A stretch of DNA of 64,000 bases from Leyella stercorea (GCF_021531655.1 NZ_JADYUF010000011.1:15902-79901), one strand, 5' to 3'; shown: positions 1 to 9,796, counted from the stretch's first letter. A program made the numbers and translations. The notes: a model not told the origin generated them from the sequence alone.

Positions 1-547
1 AGTCGACGCGCTCGAAGATGAATGCCCAGGGCACGTCGGTGATGCGTCCTATTATCTCGGAGTTCATCAAGTTACCCAGTCGGATGAAGCAGGCTGTGAC
101 TGGAGTGGCAATGGCTATGTTGTCGAGCACCTGCCACACGTTCATCTTGGTGCGTCTGACGTACATCCAGAGGGCAAGCATGAGTCCCAGTGTGCCTCCG
201 TGCGATGCCAGTCCGCGGTAGCCCGTGAATCGCCATGAGCCGCTGTCGCTGATGTCGATGGGCAGGAATATCTCGATGAAGTGTCGCCAGCTGGTGAGAA
301 ACACGTCGGGCTGGTAGAACAGACAATGACCCAGGCGTGCTCCGGCGAGTATTCCGATGAAGCAATAGAGGAAGAGCGGGTCGAAAAGTCCTTCCTTCAC
401 CTTCTGTTCTTTGTACAGTCGCTGCACTAAGAGATAGGCGAGGGCAAGTCCGACGAGCCAGCACATCGAGTACCAGTGTATTGCCAGCGGGCCAAGCGAC
501 ACTGCTGTGTCACTCGGATCCCATGTTATGTATAAAAAATGTTCCAT
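1..547 (-). CDS. lgt: Prolipoprotein diacylglyceryl transferase (3' end cut by window edge)
   Basis: Transfers diacylglycerol from phosphatidylglycerol to the lipobox cysteine of prolipoproteins at the inner membrane, the first step of lipoprotein maturation. About 182 residues are visible, beginning MEHFLYITWDPSDTAVSLG. They contain several hydrophobic segments, the Lgt-type stretch GILAGARLGHCLFYQP, then YRGLASHGGTLG, which holds the essential conserved His, and further on FIRLGNLMNSEIIGR, matching the Lgt signature region. The start codon is the ATG whose complement is at 545-547, 13 bp downstream of the end of ychF on the same strand, so both could be co-transcribed. The C-terminal third lies outside the window. 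Confidence 0.93.
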   Translation of the reverse strand, partial: MEHFLYITWDPSDTAVSLGPLAIHWYSMCWLVGLALAYLLVQRLYKEQKVKEGLFDPLFLYCFIGILAGARLGHCLFYQPDVFLTSWRHFIEIFLPIDISDSGSWRFTGYRGLASHGGTLGLMLALWMYVRRTKMNVWQVLDNIAIATPVTACFIRLGNLMNSEIIGRITDVPWAFIFERVD

Positions 548-561
548 TTTTTATTTAACGC

Positions 562-1668
562 TTACACATTAAAACGGAAGTGCATGATATCTCCATCCTG
601 CACGACATACTCCTTACCCTCGATCGAGAGCTTGCCTGCTTCGCGCACGGCAGCTTCCGAGCCATACTGGATATAGTCGTCGTACTTGATTACTTCGGCG
701 CGGATGAAGCCTTTTTCGAAGTCGGTGTGGATGACGCCGGCGCACTGCGGAGCCTTCCATCCCTTGTGATAGGTCCATGCCTTCACCTCCATTTCGCCGG
801 CGGTGATGAATGTCTCGAGGTTGAGCAGGCTGTATGCCTTCTTGATAAGTCGGTTTACGCCGCTCTCCTCCAGTCCGAGTTCTTCGAGAAACATCTGCTT
901 GTCCTCGTATGTTTCGAGCGATGCTATGTCCTCTTCGGTCTTGGCTGCGATGACAAGCATTTCCGCTCCTTCGCTCTTTGCTATTTCGGCTATCTGTGCC
1001 GAGTATTCGTTGCCGTTCTTGGCTGATGCCTCGTCGACGTTGCAAACGTACAGTACGGGCTTGGCTGTGAGCAGGAAGAGGTCGTGAGCGTAGCGCTGCT
1101 CCTCCTTCGACTCGAACTCCACGGTGCGTGCGTTCTTGCCCTGCTCCAGCACCTGCTTGTAGGCTTCGAGCACGGCTACTGCCACCTTGGCGTCCTTGTT
1201 GTTGCCAATGGCTGCTATCTTCGACTGCTTCTGCAGCTGGCTCTCTACGGTTTCGAGGTCCTTGAGTTGCAGCTCGGTGTCGATTACTTCCTTGTCTTCT
1301 ATGGGATTGACGCTGGCACCGCCCTCGCGCACGATGTTGTCGTCGTCGAAGCAGCGCAGTACGTGTATGATGGCGTCGGTCTCGCGGATGTTGCCGAGGA
1401 ACTTGTTGCCCAGACCTTCGCCCTTGCTTGCGCCCTTGACGAGTCCGGCTATGTCTACTATCTCGCATGTTGCGGGCACGATACGGCCCGGATGCACTAT
1501 CTCGGCGAGCTTTGTGAGTCGCTCGTCGGGTACTGTTATCACGCCTACGTTAGGCTCGATTGTACAGAATGGGAAGTTGGCTGCCTGCGCTTTGGCGTTG
1601 GAGAGGCAGTTGAAAAGAGTGGACTTGCCCACGTTGGGGAGTCCTACTATACCACATTTTAATGCCAT
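562..1668 (-). CDS. ychF: Redox-regulated GTPase-like ATPase YchF
   Basis: Obg-family P-loop NTPase that in bacteria prefers ATP and binds the ribosome; a universally conserved protein. The 368-residue length is typical. The N-terminus [15 protein letters not shown] is the G1/Walker A motif, followed by the G2/switch region ([11 protein letters not shown]) and G3 ([17 protein letters not shown]). The usual NKxD G4 motif is altered, as is normal for YchF. The C-terminal TGS domain ends in [21 protein letters not shown] -7 promoter element lies about 32 bp upstream of the ATG. This is a housekeeping gene with no oddities seen. Confidence 0.97.
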   Translation of the reverse strand: MALKCGIVGLPNVGKSTLFNCLSNAKAQAANFPFCTIEPNVGVITVPDERLTKLAEIVHPGRIVPATCEIVDIAGLVKGASKGEGLGNKFLGNIRETDAIIHVLRCFDDDNIVREGGASVNPIEDKEVIDTELQLKDLETVESQLQKQSKIAAIGNNKDAKVAVAVLEAYKQVLEQGKNARTVEFESKEEQRYAHDLFLLTAKPVLYVCNVDEASAKNGNEYSAQIAEIAKSEGAEMLVIAAKTEEDIASLETYEDKQMFLEELGLEESGVNRLIKKAYSLLNLETFITAGEMEVKAWTYHKGWKAPQCAGVIHTDFEKGFIRAEVIKYDDYIQYGSEAAVREAGKLSIEGKEYVVQDGDIMHFRFNV

Positions 1669-1699
1669 GTATTTATTGTTTTATTATTTGTTTCCACTG

Positions 1700-1707
1700 C
1701 AAAGTTA
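1700..1707 (-). promoter_or_regulatory. -7 promoter element upstream of ychF
   Basis: On the minus strand this reads TAACTTTG, an exact match to the Bacteroidetes TAnnTTTG -7 consensus. It is 32 bp upstream of the ychF start codon. No clear TTTG -33 element is seen at the expected distance. Confidence 0.6.
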
Positions 1708-1767
1708 CGCTTTTAAATCGAAATATGTGTATATAATGCGATATAAGCGTGTGCCTTGGGTGCTACT

Positions 1768-3534
1768 TTATCGTTGTGCGCTTTGCTGGCAGAGGTTCAT
1801 CACGCGCAGCCAGTTGCCTCCCCAGATGAGCGACATGTCTGTTTCGGAGTAGCGTCGGCGCAGCAATGCCTTGGTGAAGTTGACCAGTTCGGAGGCGTCG
1901 GCGAGTCCCGGTATGCCTCCGTCGCCGTCGAAGTCGGTGCCCAGTCCTACGTGTTCTATGCCCATTATGTCGATGGCGTGCTCCAGATGGCGTATTGCGT
2001 CGGTTATGGTTGCGTTGCCGTCGGTGCGCAGGAATCCGTTGTAGAGTGTTATCTGGCATACGCCTCCGGCTGCTGCGAGGGCACGCATCTGCTCATCGGT
2101 GATGTTGCGCGGCACGTCGCAGAGTGCGCGTGAGTTGCTGTGCGAGCATACTATCGGTGTGCGCGATATCTGCAGGGCGTCGTAGAATGATTTCTCGCCG
2201 GCATGGCTGAGGTCGACCATCAGTCCAAGGCGGTTCATCTCTGTTATCACCTGCGCTCCGAAAGGGCTCACGCCGCCGTGCGTATTGAGCGAGTGGCGTG
2301 CCGAATCGCATATCTGGTTGTCGCCGTTGTGGCACAGTGTGATGTATGTTATGCCGCGGTTGGCAAAGTGCTGCACGTTGTTTATGTCGTCTTCGATGGC
2401 GAGTCCGTTTTCTATACCGGTCAGTAGCGAGCGCAGTCCGTCCCGCTTGTTGCGCAGTATGTCTGCCTCCGAACGTGCGTGGGCTATGTATCGGGAGTCG
2501 CTCAGTATGGTGTCTTCAATTTTGTCGAATATCAGGTCGGCATATTCGCGTGGTGTCTTGGCTCCGAGCGGTGCTATCTGTGCGAAAGTTTCGCCAGGTT
2601 TTGGCTGCGGCAGATATGCCACCATGGTCACGGCGTCGGGTCCGCCTTCCTGCATCTTGTGCAGGTCGTATAGTATTCGCGGGTCGCGCTGGTCGAAGTG
2701 TATGCCTTGGGGGAAGAACATCGGTGTGTCGCAGTGGGAGTCGAGCGTGATGTTGCGGCTGTGGAAGAGCCGCATCTGGTGGTGGATTGCCGCCTCGCTG
2801 ACGAGCCAGCGGAACAGTGGCAGGCCGTCGTCGGCAAGCCATTCGGGATGCCATTGTACGCCGATTACGGGCTTCTGCTCGCTGCTTTCTATGGCTTCGA
2901 TGGTGCCGTCGGGTGCCAGTGCTGCGGTGCGCATGTGTTTGCCGGGATTGTCTACAGCCTGATGGTGGAACGAGTTGACGTAGATGGTGTCCTCGCCGTC
3001 GAATATGTCGCTCAGCATGGTGCCCGGTTTGATGTTCACGCTGTGTGTCTGTGTGGACTGATGCGAGGTCTGCGAGTGCTTGATTAGGGTAGGGGTGGGC
3101 TTGATGTCCTGCTCTACGTGTCCGCCGAGCGACATTGCGAGCGTCTGAATTCCGCGACAGATGCCCAGCATAGGCAGCTGGCGGTCGAAGGCGTAGCGCG
3201 TCAGCAGCAGTTCGGGCAGGTCGCGCTCGTTGTTGATATTGTGCAGTTGTGGCACGGGTTGTTCGCCCGCCCAGAGCGGGTTGAAGTCGCCTCCGCCGCT
3301 CAGGACGATTGCGTCGAGCGTGTCGAGTGTGCTGAGCAGCACGTCGTTGTCGGCCACAGGCGGAATGAGTACGGGCGTACCTCCGGCGCTGACTATCTGC
3401 TTGTAGTACACTTCGCGCAGCGTTGCGTCGATGCCTTCGTGATTGGTTGTGATGCCTATGAGTGGCCGGTAGGTGTGTGATGGGGCAGAGGTGTATGTCT
3501 CGTCGAGATGTTGTTGCAGGTTGAACTTGTTCAT
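1768..3534 (-). CDS. Fusion of class I glutamine amidotransferase-like hydrolase (peptidase C26) and membrane dipeptidase (M19)
   Basis: A 588-residue two-domain hydrolase. Residues about 22-245 form a class I amidotransferase fold of the gamma-glutamyl-GABA hydrolase type, with the nucleophile Cys126 in GICRGIQ and a QWHPEW motif (His229, Glu231). Residues about 260-585 form an M19 renal-dipeptidase-like domain, with HCD (His267, Asp269), ENG (Glu375), LSH (His444), HSNSR (His465) and GTDFDG (Asp534, Asp536) as the expected dizinc ligands. No signal peptide is visible, so it is probably cytoplasmic. Inference: the first domain removes a gamma-glutamyl group and the second cleaves the remaining dipeptide. 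It lies downstream of the Lrp-type regulator gene but is separated from it by a hairpin terminator. Confidence 0.9.
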   Translation of the reverse strand: MNKFNLQQHLDETYTSAPSHTYRPLIGITTNHEGIDATLREVYYKQIVSAGGTPVLIPPVADNDVLLSTLDTLDAIVLSGGGDFNPLWAGEQPVPQLHNINNERDLPELLLTRYAFDRQLPMLGICRGIQTLAMSLGGHVEQDIKPTPTLIKHSQTSHQSTQTHSVNIKPGTMLSDIFDGEDTIYVNSFHHQAVDNPGKHMRTAALAPDGTIEAIESSEQKPVIGVQWHPEWLADDGLPLFRWLVSEAAIHHQMRLFHSRNITLDSHCDTPMFFPQGIHFDQRDPRILYDLHKMQEGGPDAVTMVAYLPQPKPGETFAQIAPLGAKTPREYADLIFDKIEDTILSDSRYIAHARSEADILRNKRDGLRSLLTGIENGLAIEDDINNVQHFANRGITYITLCHNGDNQICDSARHSLNTHGGVSPFGAQVITEMNRLGLMVDLSHAGEKSFYDALQISRTPIVCSHSNSRALCDVPRNITDEQMRALAAAGGVCQITLYNGFLRTDGNATITDAIRHLEHAIDIMGIEHVGLGTDFDGDGGIPGLADASELVNFTKALLRRRYSETDMSLIWGGNWLRVMNLCQQSAQR

Positions 3535-3553
3535 AGTATATGTATAAAAAAAG

Positions 3554-3599
3554 AAAAAGACAACAAAGGCAACCGTCGTTCAGTTGTCTTTGTTGTCTT
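3554..3599 (-). terminator. Hairpin terminator after the Lrp-type regulator
   Basis: The arms AAGACAACAAAGGCAAC and GTTGTCTTTGTTGTCTT pair almost perfectly around a short loop. Read on the minus strand the hairpin is followed by TTTTTCTTTTTTTATA. It ends transcription of the regulator gene before the downstream fusion peptidase. Confidence 0.75.
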
Positions 3600-3616
3600 C
3601 GTTATGTTTGTATAGT

Positions 3617-4090
3617 TTACTGTTCGTCGTCTTCGAGGTGTACCGGTATCTCGCGCTTGATGCTCTGGTCGAGCGAGATGAGGGTCTCTGTAGACACAAC
3701 TCCTGGTATCATCTGCATCTTGTTGTTGAGCAGATCCATGAGCTGTTCGTTGTCGCGGGCGTACACTTTGAGCAGCATTGTGTACGAACCGGTGGTGAAG
3801 TGACATTCCACGATTTCGGGTATCTCCTTCAGCTGCTTCACTACGTCCTTGTACATGCTGCCGCGTTCGAGGTTCAATCCTACATAGGTGCATGTGCTGT
3901 ATCCTATGCTTTTGGGGTTGACATCGAATCCGCTGCCGGTTATGACGCCACCATTGATGAGGTGCTGTACACGTTGGTGGATGGCTGCGCGTGACACTCC
4001 GCATTCAGCTGCAACATCCTTGAATGGTATGCGAGCGTTCTTGGACAGTATACTAAGTATTTTCTTGTCGAGATTGTCTATTTTGTCCAT
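3617..4090 (-). CDS. Lrp/AsnC-family transcriptional regulator
   Basis: Feast/famine-type DNA-binding regulator of 157 residues, the usual family length. The N-terminus MDKIDNLDKKILSILSKNAR leads into a winged helix-turn-helix (FKDVAAECGVSRAAIHQRVQHL). The C-terminal RAM ligand-binding domain includes GSYTMLLKVYARDNEQLMDLL. An in-frame ATG 30 bp further upstream exists, but the family N-terminus (D-LD-KIL-LL) starts at the chosen Met. The downstream peptidase fusion could be a target, because Lrp-type regulators often control amino-acid or peptide metabolism; that is inference. Confidence 0.93.
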   Translation of the reverse strand: MDKIDNLDKKILSILSKNARIPFKDVAAECGVSRAAIHQRVQHLINGGVITGSGFDVNPKSIGYSTCTYVGLNLERGSMYKDVVKQLKEIPEIVECHFTTGSYTMLLKVYARDNEQLMDLLNNKMQMIPGVVSTETLISLDQSIKREIPVHLEDDEQ

Positions 4091-4152
4091 GGTGTTAATG
4101 GTTTTTCGTATAATTATCAATAATGCTATTTACAACTGTTACATATTGTAAG

Positions 4153-4183
4153 CAAAATTAGACATTATATCTGAGATAAGCAA
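4153..4183 (-). promoter_or_regulatory. Promoter of the Lrp-type regulator
   Basis: On the minus strand TAATTTTG (4160-4153) matches the -7 consensus, with TTG (4183-4181) 20 bp upstream as the -33 element. A second -7-like TAAATTTG lies at 4233-4226. The 180 bp between the ABC exporter and this regulator contain nothing else recognisable. Confidence 0.6.
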
Positions 4184-4270
4184 CATTGTGCATACTATTT
4201 TTTGCTTTTTGTGCAAAATGTATAGCAAATTTATGTTTTTTGAACAACGAAAGCCCATTTTGGACGTTAT

Positions 4271-6097
4271 TTATGACTGCATCTCGTGCAGACGGCGATA
4301 GTATCCGCCGAGAGCGATTAGCTCGTCGTGTGTGCCACGTTCTACGATGCGTCCCTCGTGCAGCACACATATCTCGTTGGCATTCTTGATTGTAGACAGT
4401 CGGTGGGCAATGGCTACGGTGGTGCGCGATGTCATGAGTCGCTCAAGAGCGTCCTGAACAAGTCGCTCGCTCTCTGTGTCGAGTGCCGATGTTGCCTCAT
4501 CGAGAATGAGGATTGGCGGGTTCTTGAGTATGGCTCGTGCTATGCTGACGCGCTGACGTTGTCCGCCTGAGAGCCGTCCGCCTCGGTCGCCGATGTTGGT
4601 GTCGTATCCGTGCTCGGTCTGCATTATGAAGTCGTGTGCATTGGCGATGCGTGCCGCCTGCTCCACTTGCTCCATTGTGGCGTTTTCGACGCCGAACGTG
4701 ATGTTGCCTATAAACGAATCGTTGAAGAGAATGGCCTCCTGGTTGACGTTGCCGATGAGCTGTCGGAGGTCGTGGATGCCGAGCTTGCGCACATCGATGC
4801 CGTCGATGAGCACCTCACCTTCCTGAACGTCGTAGTAACGCGGTATGAGGTCGACGAGTGTCGACTTGCCGCTGCCGCTCTGTCCTACAAGTGCTACGGT
4901 CTTGCCCTTCTCGATTACGAGGTTGATGTCCTTCAATACCCACTGCTCGCCATACTTGAATGATACGTGGCGGAACTCAATCTGGTGCTCGAACGACTTG
5001 ATATGGACGGGGTTTTCGGGTTCCTTGATGGTGTCTTCTGCCTTGAGTATCTTGTCGATACGCTCCACTGAGGCGAGTCCCTTGGGTACGTTGTAGCCTG
5101 CCTTGGAGAAGTCCTTGAGCGGATTGATGATAGAGTAGAGCATCACGAGATAGTAGATGAATGTAGGACCCGACAGCATCTGCTTGTCGAGCACGAGCAC
5201 TCCGCCCACCCAAAGCACGATGATTATGAGCACGGTGCCGAGGAATTCGCTCATAGGATGGGCTAATTGCTGGCGTATATTGACGCGTTGTATGGCTGTA
5301 CGATAGCTCGAGTTGATGCGGTCGAAGCGGTCGTTCATCTTGTCTTCGGCGCAGAATGCCTTGATGATGCGCAGTCCGCCGAGTGTTTCTTCAACCTGCG
5401 ACATGGTGTCGCTCCACAGACTTTGTGCCTTGATGGAGTTCTGCTTGAGCTTGCGTCCTACCACTCCCATAAACCAACCGAATATGGGCACGAATATAAG
5501 CGTGAAGAGTGTGAGCTGCCACGATATGAACAGCAGTGCCGAGAAGTAGAAGATGATGAGTATCGGGTTCTTGAACAGCATGTCGAGCGACGACATTATC
5601 GAGCTTTCCACTTCTCCTACGTCGCCCGTCATACGTGCGATGATGTCGCCTTTGCGCTCGTCGGAGAAGAATCCGAGGGGCAATGACGTTATCTTACGGT
5701 AGAGCTGGTTGCGTATGTCGCGTACTATACCGGTGCGCATGGGGATGATTGTGGCCGACGAAAGGAAGTAGGCGCCGGTCTTGAGCATTGTGGTGAATGC
5801 CAGAAACAGTCCGATGAGCAGCAGCGTGGTAGTCGATCCTACGGAGTGAATGAGTTGCGTGACATAGTAGTCGGCGTTGTTGGATATCACATCCTTCAGA
5901 TTGTCGAACGACCAGGGCATCAGTTGCGTTGCCGTTCCGGTTCCTTCGGTGCGGAAGAGTATCTGAAGTATCGGTATGAGAGCTGCAAACGAGAAGATGT
6001 TGAGCACTGCCGAGAGTATGTTGAATACTATCGTCAGCGCCAGATACTTCTTGTACGGCGGCAGAAAGCGCTTGAGTACTTGTAGGAATTCTTTCAT
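4271..6097 (-). CDS. MsbA-like ABC exporter (fused permease and ATPase)
   Basis: Homodimeric ABC exporter half-transporter of 608 residues in the inner membrane. The transmembrane domain spans about residues 18-325 with six hydrophobic segments. The nucleotide-binding domain follows with Walker A GQSGSGKS (406-413), signature LSGGQ (509-513), Walker B ILILDEA (529-535) and the H-loop in AIAHRLSTIK. The family includes lipid A/phospholipid flippases (MsbA), and the lack of an export-peptidase domain and a housekeeping neighbourhood fit lipid export; a drug exporter cannot be excluded. miaB ends 45 bp upstream on the same strand. Confidence 0.9.
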   Translation of the reverse strand: MKEFLQVLKRFLPPYKKYLALTIVFNILSAVLNIFSFAALIPILQILFRTEGTGTATQLMPWSFDNLKDVISNNADYYVTQLIHSVGSTTTLLLIGLFLAFTTMLKTGAYFLSSATIIPMRTGIVRDIRNQLYRKITSLPLGFFSDERKGDIIARMTGDVGEVESSIMSSLDMLFKNPILIIFYFSALLFISWQLTLFTLIFVPIFGWFMGVVGRKLKQNSIKAQSLWSDTMSQVEETLGGLRIIKAFCAEDKMNDRFDRINSSYRTAIQRVNIRQQLAHPMSEFLGTVLIIIVLWVGGVLVLDKQMLSGPTFIYYLVMLYSIINPLKDFSKAGYNVPKGLASVERIDKILKAEDTIKEPENPVHIKSFEHQIEFRHVSFKYGEQWVLKDINLVIEKGKTVALVGQSGSGKSTLVDLIPRYYDVQEGEVLIDGIDVRKLGIHDLRQLIGNVNQEAILFNDSFIGNITFGVENATMEQVEQAARIANAHDFIMQTEHGYDTNIGDRGGRLSGGQRQRVSIARAILKNPPILILDEATSALDTESERLVQDALERLMTSRTTVAIAHRLSTIKNANEICVLHEGRIVERGTHDELIALGGYYRRLHEMQS

Positions 6098-6142
6098 ACT
6101 GTTGTTGGATTGTTGTGTCGTTGTGATGTTGTGATTTGTTGC

Positions 6143-7474
6143 TTAGTCGATGGGCTCGCCCAGGAGAGTCGCTGATGTAGAGCCGGTTATCTTCACCATT
6201 ACGCGATCGCCGATGTGATGGTTGTTCTTGTCGAACACCACGGCTTTGTTCTGTTCGGTGCGACCCATAAGCTGTTGGCGTGAGCGCTTTGAATAACCCT
6301 CAACCAATACTTCGAATGTCTTGCCCACGTCCTTTCGGTATTGCTCGGCCGAGACTTCTGTCTGGAGGCGTATGAGTTCGTTGAGGCGCTCTATCTTCAC
6401 TTCTTCGGGTACGTTGTCGGGCAGGTGTTTGGCTGCGTAGGTGCCCGGCCGCTCGCTGTACTTGAACATGAATGCCGAGTCGAACATACATTCGCGCACC
6501 AGCGAGAGGGTTTCGGCGTGATCCTCGGGAGTCTCGTCGTGATAGCCTACGAACAGGTCGGTGGTCAGACCGCAGTCGGGTATGATGCGGCGTATTGCTG
6601 CCACGCGTTCCAGATACTGCTCGCGTGTATACTTGCGGTTCATCAGTTTGAGTATCTTTGTAGAACCGCTTTGTGCCGGGAAGTGTATGTGCTTGCAGAG
6701 GTTGGGCTCGTCGGCTATGGCGTGCAGTATGTCGTCGGTCATGTCTTCGGGGTTGGATGTGGTGAAGCGCACACGCATGTCGGGCACGCTCTGTGCCACC
6801 TTGCGCAGCAGTTCGGCAAACGAGCATCCGCCTTCTATGCGCTTTCCGGCTGGAGTCAGACCGTAGCTGTTGACGTTCTGGCCCAGAAGGGTTACCTCCT
6901 TGAATCCCTTGTCGTGCAGATCCTTCACCTCTCGCAGTATGCTTTCAACGTCGCGCGAGCGCTCACGGCCTCTTGTGTAGGGCACAATGCAGTAGTGGCA
7001 GAAGTTGTTGCAGCCTCGCATGATGCTCACGAAGCCACTCACGCGTCCTGCACCGATTCGCTGCGGGATGACGTCGCGGTAGGTTTCGGTGGTAGACAGT
7101 TCGATGTTGCAGGCGTTATGTCCGTTCTCGCACTGTGCTATCATATCGGGCAGGTTGAGGTAGGAGTCGGGTCCGCACACAAGGTTGGCGTGGTGGTTGT
7201 CGATGAGGTCCTGGCGCACGCGCTCTGCCATACATCCCAGTACACCGATAATGAGCTGTCGGCCCTTCTTCTGTTCGGCATGCAGCGTCTCAAGTCGTCC
7301 ATATATCTTGTTCTCGGCATTCTCTCGTATTGAGCAAGTGTTGAGGAATATGGCGTCGGCGCAGTCCTCGTCGTCGCAGAGTTCGTAGCCTGCCATCTGC
7401 ATTATGGACGCTACCACTTCAGAGTCGGCCACGTTCATCTGGCAGCCGTATGTCTCTATGAATAGTTTCTTCAT
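6143..7474 (-). CDS. miaB: tRNA-2-methylthio-N6-dimethylallyladenosine synthase
   Basis: Radical-SAM methylthiotransferase that adds the methylthio group to i6A37 of tRNAs reading codons that begin with U. 443 residues. The N-terminal UPF0004 domain carries the auxiliary 4Fe-4S ligands Cys11, Cys47 and Cys81. The radical-SAM motif is CNNFCHYC (Cys155, Cys159, Cys162). A C-terminal TRAM domain (TFEVLVEGYSKRSRQQLMGR onward) follows. The start MKKLFIETYGCQMN is the standard MiaB N-terminus. Confidence 0.97.
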   Translation of the reverse strand: MKKLFIETYGCQMNVADSEVVASIMQMAGYELCDDEDCADAIFLNTCSIRENAENKIYGRLETLHAEQKKGRQLIIGVLGCMAERVRQDLIDNHHANLVCGPDSYLNLPDMIAQCENGHNACNIELSTTETYRDVIPQRIGAGRVSGFVSIMRGCNNFCHYCIVPYTRGRERSRDVESILREVKDLHDKGFKEVTLLGQNVNSYGLTPAGKRIEGGCSFAELLRKVAQSVPDMRVRFTTSNPEDMTDDILHAIADEPNLCKHIHFPAQSGSTKILKLMNRKYTREQYLERVAAIRRIIPDCGLTTDLFVGYHDETPEDHAETLSLVRECMFDSAFMFKYSERPGTYAAKHLPDNVPEEVKIERLNELIRLQTEVSAEQYRKDVGKTFEVLVEGYSKRSRQQLMGRTEQNKAVVFDKNNHHIGDRVMVKITGSTSATLLGEPID

Positions 7475-7521
7475 CTATATAATATATGTATGTTACAGGT
7501 GTGTATAATCTGTAGGTGAGT

Positions 7522-9063
7522 TTATTCCTTGGCGGCGCGCTTCATCTCGAGCTTGTAGAGGTCGCCACGGCGGTCGCGCAGGTTGCGTACGGCACCGTAG
7601 GTGTGCAGCTCGTTGAGCAGCGAGAGGTCGACATCCGACACGAGTATCATCTCGGTGTTGGGCGTTGCTTCTGCGCGCTTGCCGTCGTTGGGGAATGCGA
7701 AGTCGCAAGGAGTGAACACTGCCGACTGCGCATACTGTATGTCCATGTTGTGAACGCGCGGCAGGTTGCCCACACTTCCGGCTATTGCCACGTAGCATTC
7801 GTTTTCTATTGCGCGTGCCTGGGCGCAGACACGAACGCGTGAGTAGGCGTTCTGCGTGTCGGTCATGAACGGAACGAAGAGTATTTTCATTCCGTCGTCG
7901 GCCATCAGACGCGAGAGTTCGGGGAATTCCACGTCGTAGCAGATTACGATTCCGATGCGTCCGCAGTCGGTATCGAATGTCTGTATGTGCGAGCCGCCCG
8001 AGAGTCCCCAGCATTTCTGTTCGTCTGGCGTCACGTGTATCTTCTCGTACATGTCTACCGTACCGTCGCGGCGGCACAGGAAGCCTACGTTGTAGAGCGA
8101 GTTGTCCTCCTTGAGGTAAGGCATTGAGCCGGTTATGATGTTGATGTTGTATGATATGGCGAGCTCGCGGAAGCGGTCGCGTATCTGCTCGGTATACTGT
8201 GCCATGGCGCGTATGGACTGAGCCTCGCCCATATCGTTGAACTTTGCCATGAGCGGCGCGTTGAAGTATTCGGGGAAGAGGATGAAATCGCTCTTGTAGT
8301 CGCTCACCGAATCGACGAAGAACTCTACCTGTTCGAACAGGTCGTCAAGCGAGTTGTAGGGTCGCATCTGCCACTGTACCAGTCCGATACGAACCGTCGG
8401 GCGCTTGTCTACATACGAATCCGTAGGCGGCTGATAGTAGATGTTGTCCCACTGCAGCAGTGTGGCGCAATGCTTCGACTCCTCGTCGTTGGGCAGATAG
8501 TTGCGCATGACGCGTCGAACGTGAAAGTCGTTGCTCAACTGGAATGTCAGCACCGGGTCGTATATCTCGCGCGAGCGTACGCGTTCGATATATTCCTTGG
8601 GTCGCATCTTGTCGGCATACTTGTGATAGTTGGGTATTCGTCCGCCGAACATGATGGCCTTGAGGTTGAGTTTTTCGCAGAGTTCCTTGCGATACTCGTA
8701 CATGCGTCGTGCCAGACGCAGTCCGCGGTAGTCGGGATGTATGAACACCTCGATGCCATAGAGTATGTTGCCCTTGGCGTTATGGGTGTTGAAGGTCTCG
8801 TTGCCGGTCACCTGCGCGTAGGTGTGGTCGCCCTTCACCATATTATAATCAACAATAATAGACAGTGCGCATCCCACTATCTTGTCGTCGACGATTATCA
8901 CCACCTGTCCCTCGGGGAATATTGTGATGAGTTTCTTGATTTGAGCTTTTGTCCAGAACACGTCTTCGTCGCCATAGATGCGCTTGAACGAGCGTGCGAG
9001 CTGATCGTAGTCCTCCATCTGAAGGTTGCGCAGTTCTACTTTGCTAATGTTGTGAGATTCCAT
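7522..9063 (-). CDS. Fusion of GNAT acetyltransferase and carbon-nitrogen hydrolase (nitrilase superfamily)
   Basis: A 513-residue two-domain enzyme. Residues about 8-205 are a GNAT acetyltransferase domain (IEVFIHPDYRGLRLARRMYE is the acetyl-CoA-binding region). Residues about 224-490 are a nitrilase-superfamily amidase with the catalytic triad Glu265 (FPEYF), Lys341 (YEKIH) and Cys375 (VICYDVEFPE). This architecture is known in several bacterial phyla; the substrate is unknown. Inference: it may acylate and deacylate, or remove an amide from, the same small metabolite. The gene lies between miaB and the TrmH-type methylase on the same strand. Confidence 0.9.
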   Translation of the reverse strand: MESHNISKVELRNLQMEDYDQLARSFKRIYGDEDVFWTKAQIKKLITIFPEGQVVIIVDDKIVGCALSIIVDYNMVKGDHTYAQVTGNETFNTHNAKGNILYGIEVFIHPDYRGLRLARRMYEYRKELCEKLNLKAIMFGGRIPNYHKYADKMRPKEYIERVRSREIYDPVLTFQLSNDFHVRRVMRNYLPNDEESKHCATLLQWDNIYYQPPTDSYVDKRPTVRIGLVQWQMRPYNSLDDLFEQVEFFVDSVSDYKSDFILFPEYFNAPLMAKFNDMGEAQSIRAMAQYTEQIRDRFRELAISYNINIITGSMPYLKEDNSLYNVGFLCRRDGTVDMYEKIHVTPDEQKCWGLSGGSHIQTFDTDCGRIGIVICYDVEFPELSRLMADDGMKILFVPFMTDTQNAYSRVRVCAQARAIENECYVAIAGSVGNLPRVHNMDIQYAQSAVFTPCDFAFPNDGKRAEATPNTEMILVSDVDLSLLNELHTYGAVRNLRDRRGDLYKLEMKRAAKE

Positions 9064-9150
9064 TTTCTATGTTGTTTTGTTGTATTAAGATGTTGTGATG
9101 TTGTGGTGTTGTTGGTGTTCACACCATCTCAACACTACAACTTATCAACC

Positions 9151-9690
9151 CTAAAAAGTTTTCGACAAAAACTTTTTAGCCACTTCCCATATTACCATGC
9201 CAGCCGTTACGCTGACATTGAGCGAGTGTTTGGTGCCGAATTGTGGTATTTCGAGGCATCCGTCCGACATGTCCACCACCTCCTGATGCACTCCCTTCAC
9301 CTCGTTGCCCAGCACTATTGCGTAGTGTTTGTCGGTGTCGAGCTGCAGGTTCTGAAGCTTGGTCGACCCCTCCACCTGCTCTATGCTGTACACGAAGAAG
9401 CCGTCGTTGTGGAGCGACTCAATCGCCTCGGTGGCAGTGGGGAAGTAGCGCCACGCTACGGAGTCCTCGCCTCCGAGTGCCGTCTTGTGAATTTCGGGGT
9501 GGGGTGGGGTGGCAGTGATGCCGCAAAGGTATACCGCCTCGACGCGGAATGCGTCGGCCGAGCGGAACACCGAACCCACGTTGTGCAGCGAACGCACGTC
9601 GTCAAGCACTACGATAAGGGGCAGTTTGGGAGCCTCGTGAAACTCGTCAACCGAGAGCCGTTGCATTTCTATAGTACGGAGTTTGCGCAT
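9151..9690 (-). CDS. TrmH/SpoU-family RNA 2'-O-methyltransferase
   Basis: SPOUT-class methyltransferase of 179 residues that methylates ribose in tRNA or rRNA; which RNA cannot be told from sequence. The N-terminal motif LDDVRSLHNVGSVFRSADAF (motif 1) and the C-terminal knot motifs IVLGNEVKGV and CLEIPQFGTKHSLNVSVTAG (motifs 2 and 3) are intact. Oddity: its last codons lie inside a perfect 12-bp inverted repeat (9151-9162 and 9168-9179, loop CGACA), so the end of the mRNA can form a hairpin. It is not followed by a T-run. Confidence 0.93.
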   Translation of the reverse strand: MRKLRTIEMQRLSVDEFHEAPKLPLIVVLDDVRSLHNVGSVFRSADAFRVEAVYLCGITATPPHPEIHKTALGGEDSVAWRYFPTATEAIESLHNDGFFVYSIEQVEGSTKLQNLQLDTDKHYAIVLGNEVKGVHQEVVDMSDGCLEIPQFGTKHSLNVSVTAGMVIWEVAKKFLSKTF

Positions 9691-9707
9691 ATTATTCTTT
9701 TTATGTG

Positions 9708-9736
9708 CAAAATTAGATAAAAATCCCGAATTACAA
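9708..9736 (-). promoter_or_regulatory. Promoter of the TrmH-type methylase
   Basis: On the minus strand TAATTTTG (9715-9708) is the -7 element, with TTG at 9736-9734 18 bp upstream. The start codon is 18 bp downstream of the -7 box. Confidence 0.6.
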
Positions 9737-9788
9737 GACGATTATGGCGAAAGTCGCGGTAAAAAACCCTTTACAAAAAAATAATGAC

Positions 9789-9796
9789 TAACTTTG
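9789..9796 (+). promoter_or_regulatory. -7 promoter element of the hemolysin III-like gene
   Basis: TAACTTTG matches the -7 consensus on the plus strand, 46 bp upstream of the chosen start. It helps exclude the longer reading that would begin at 9794, inside the promoter. Confidence 0.6.
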
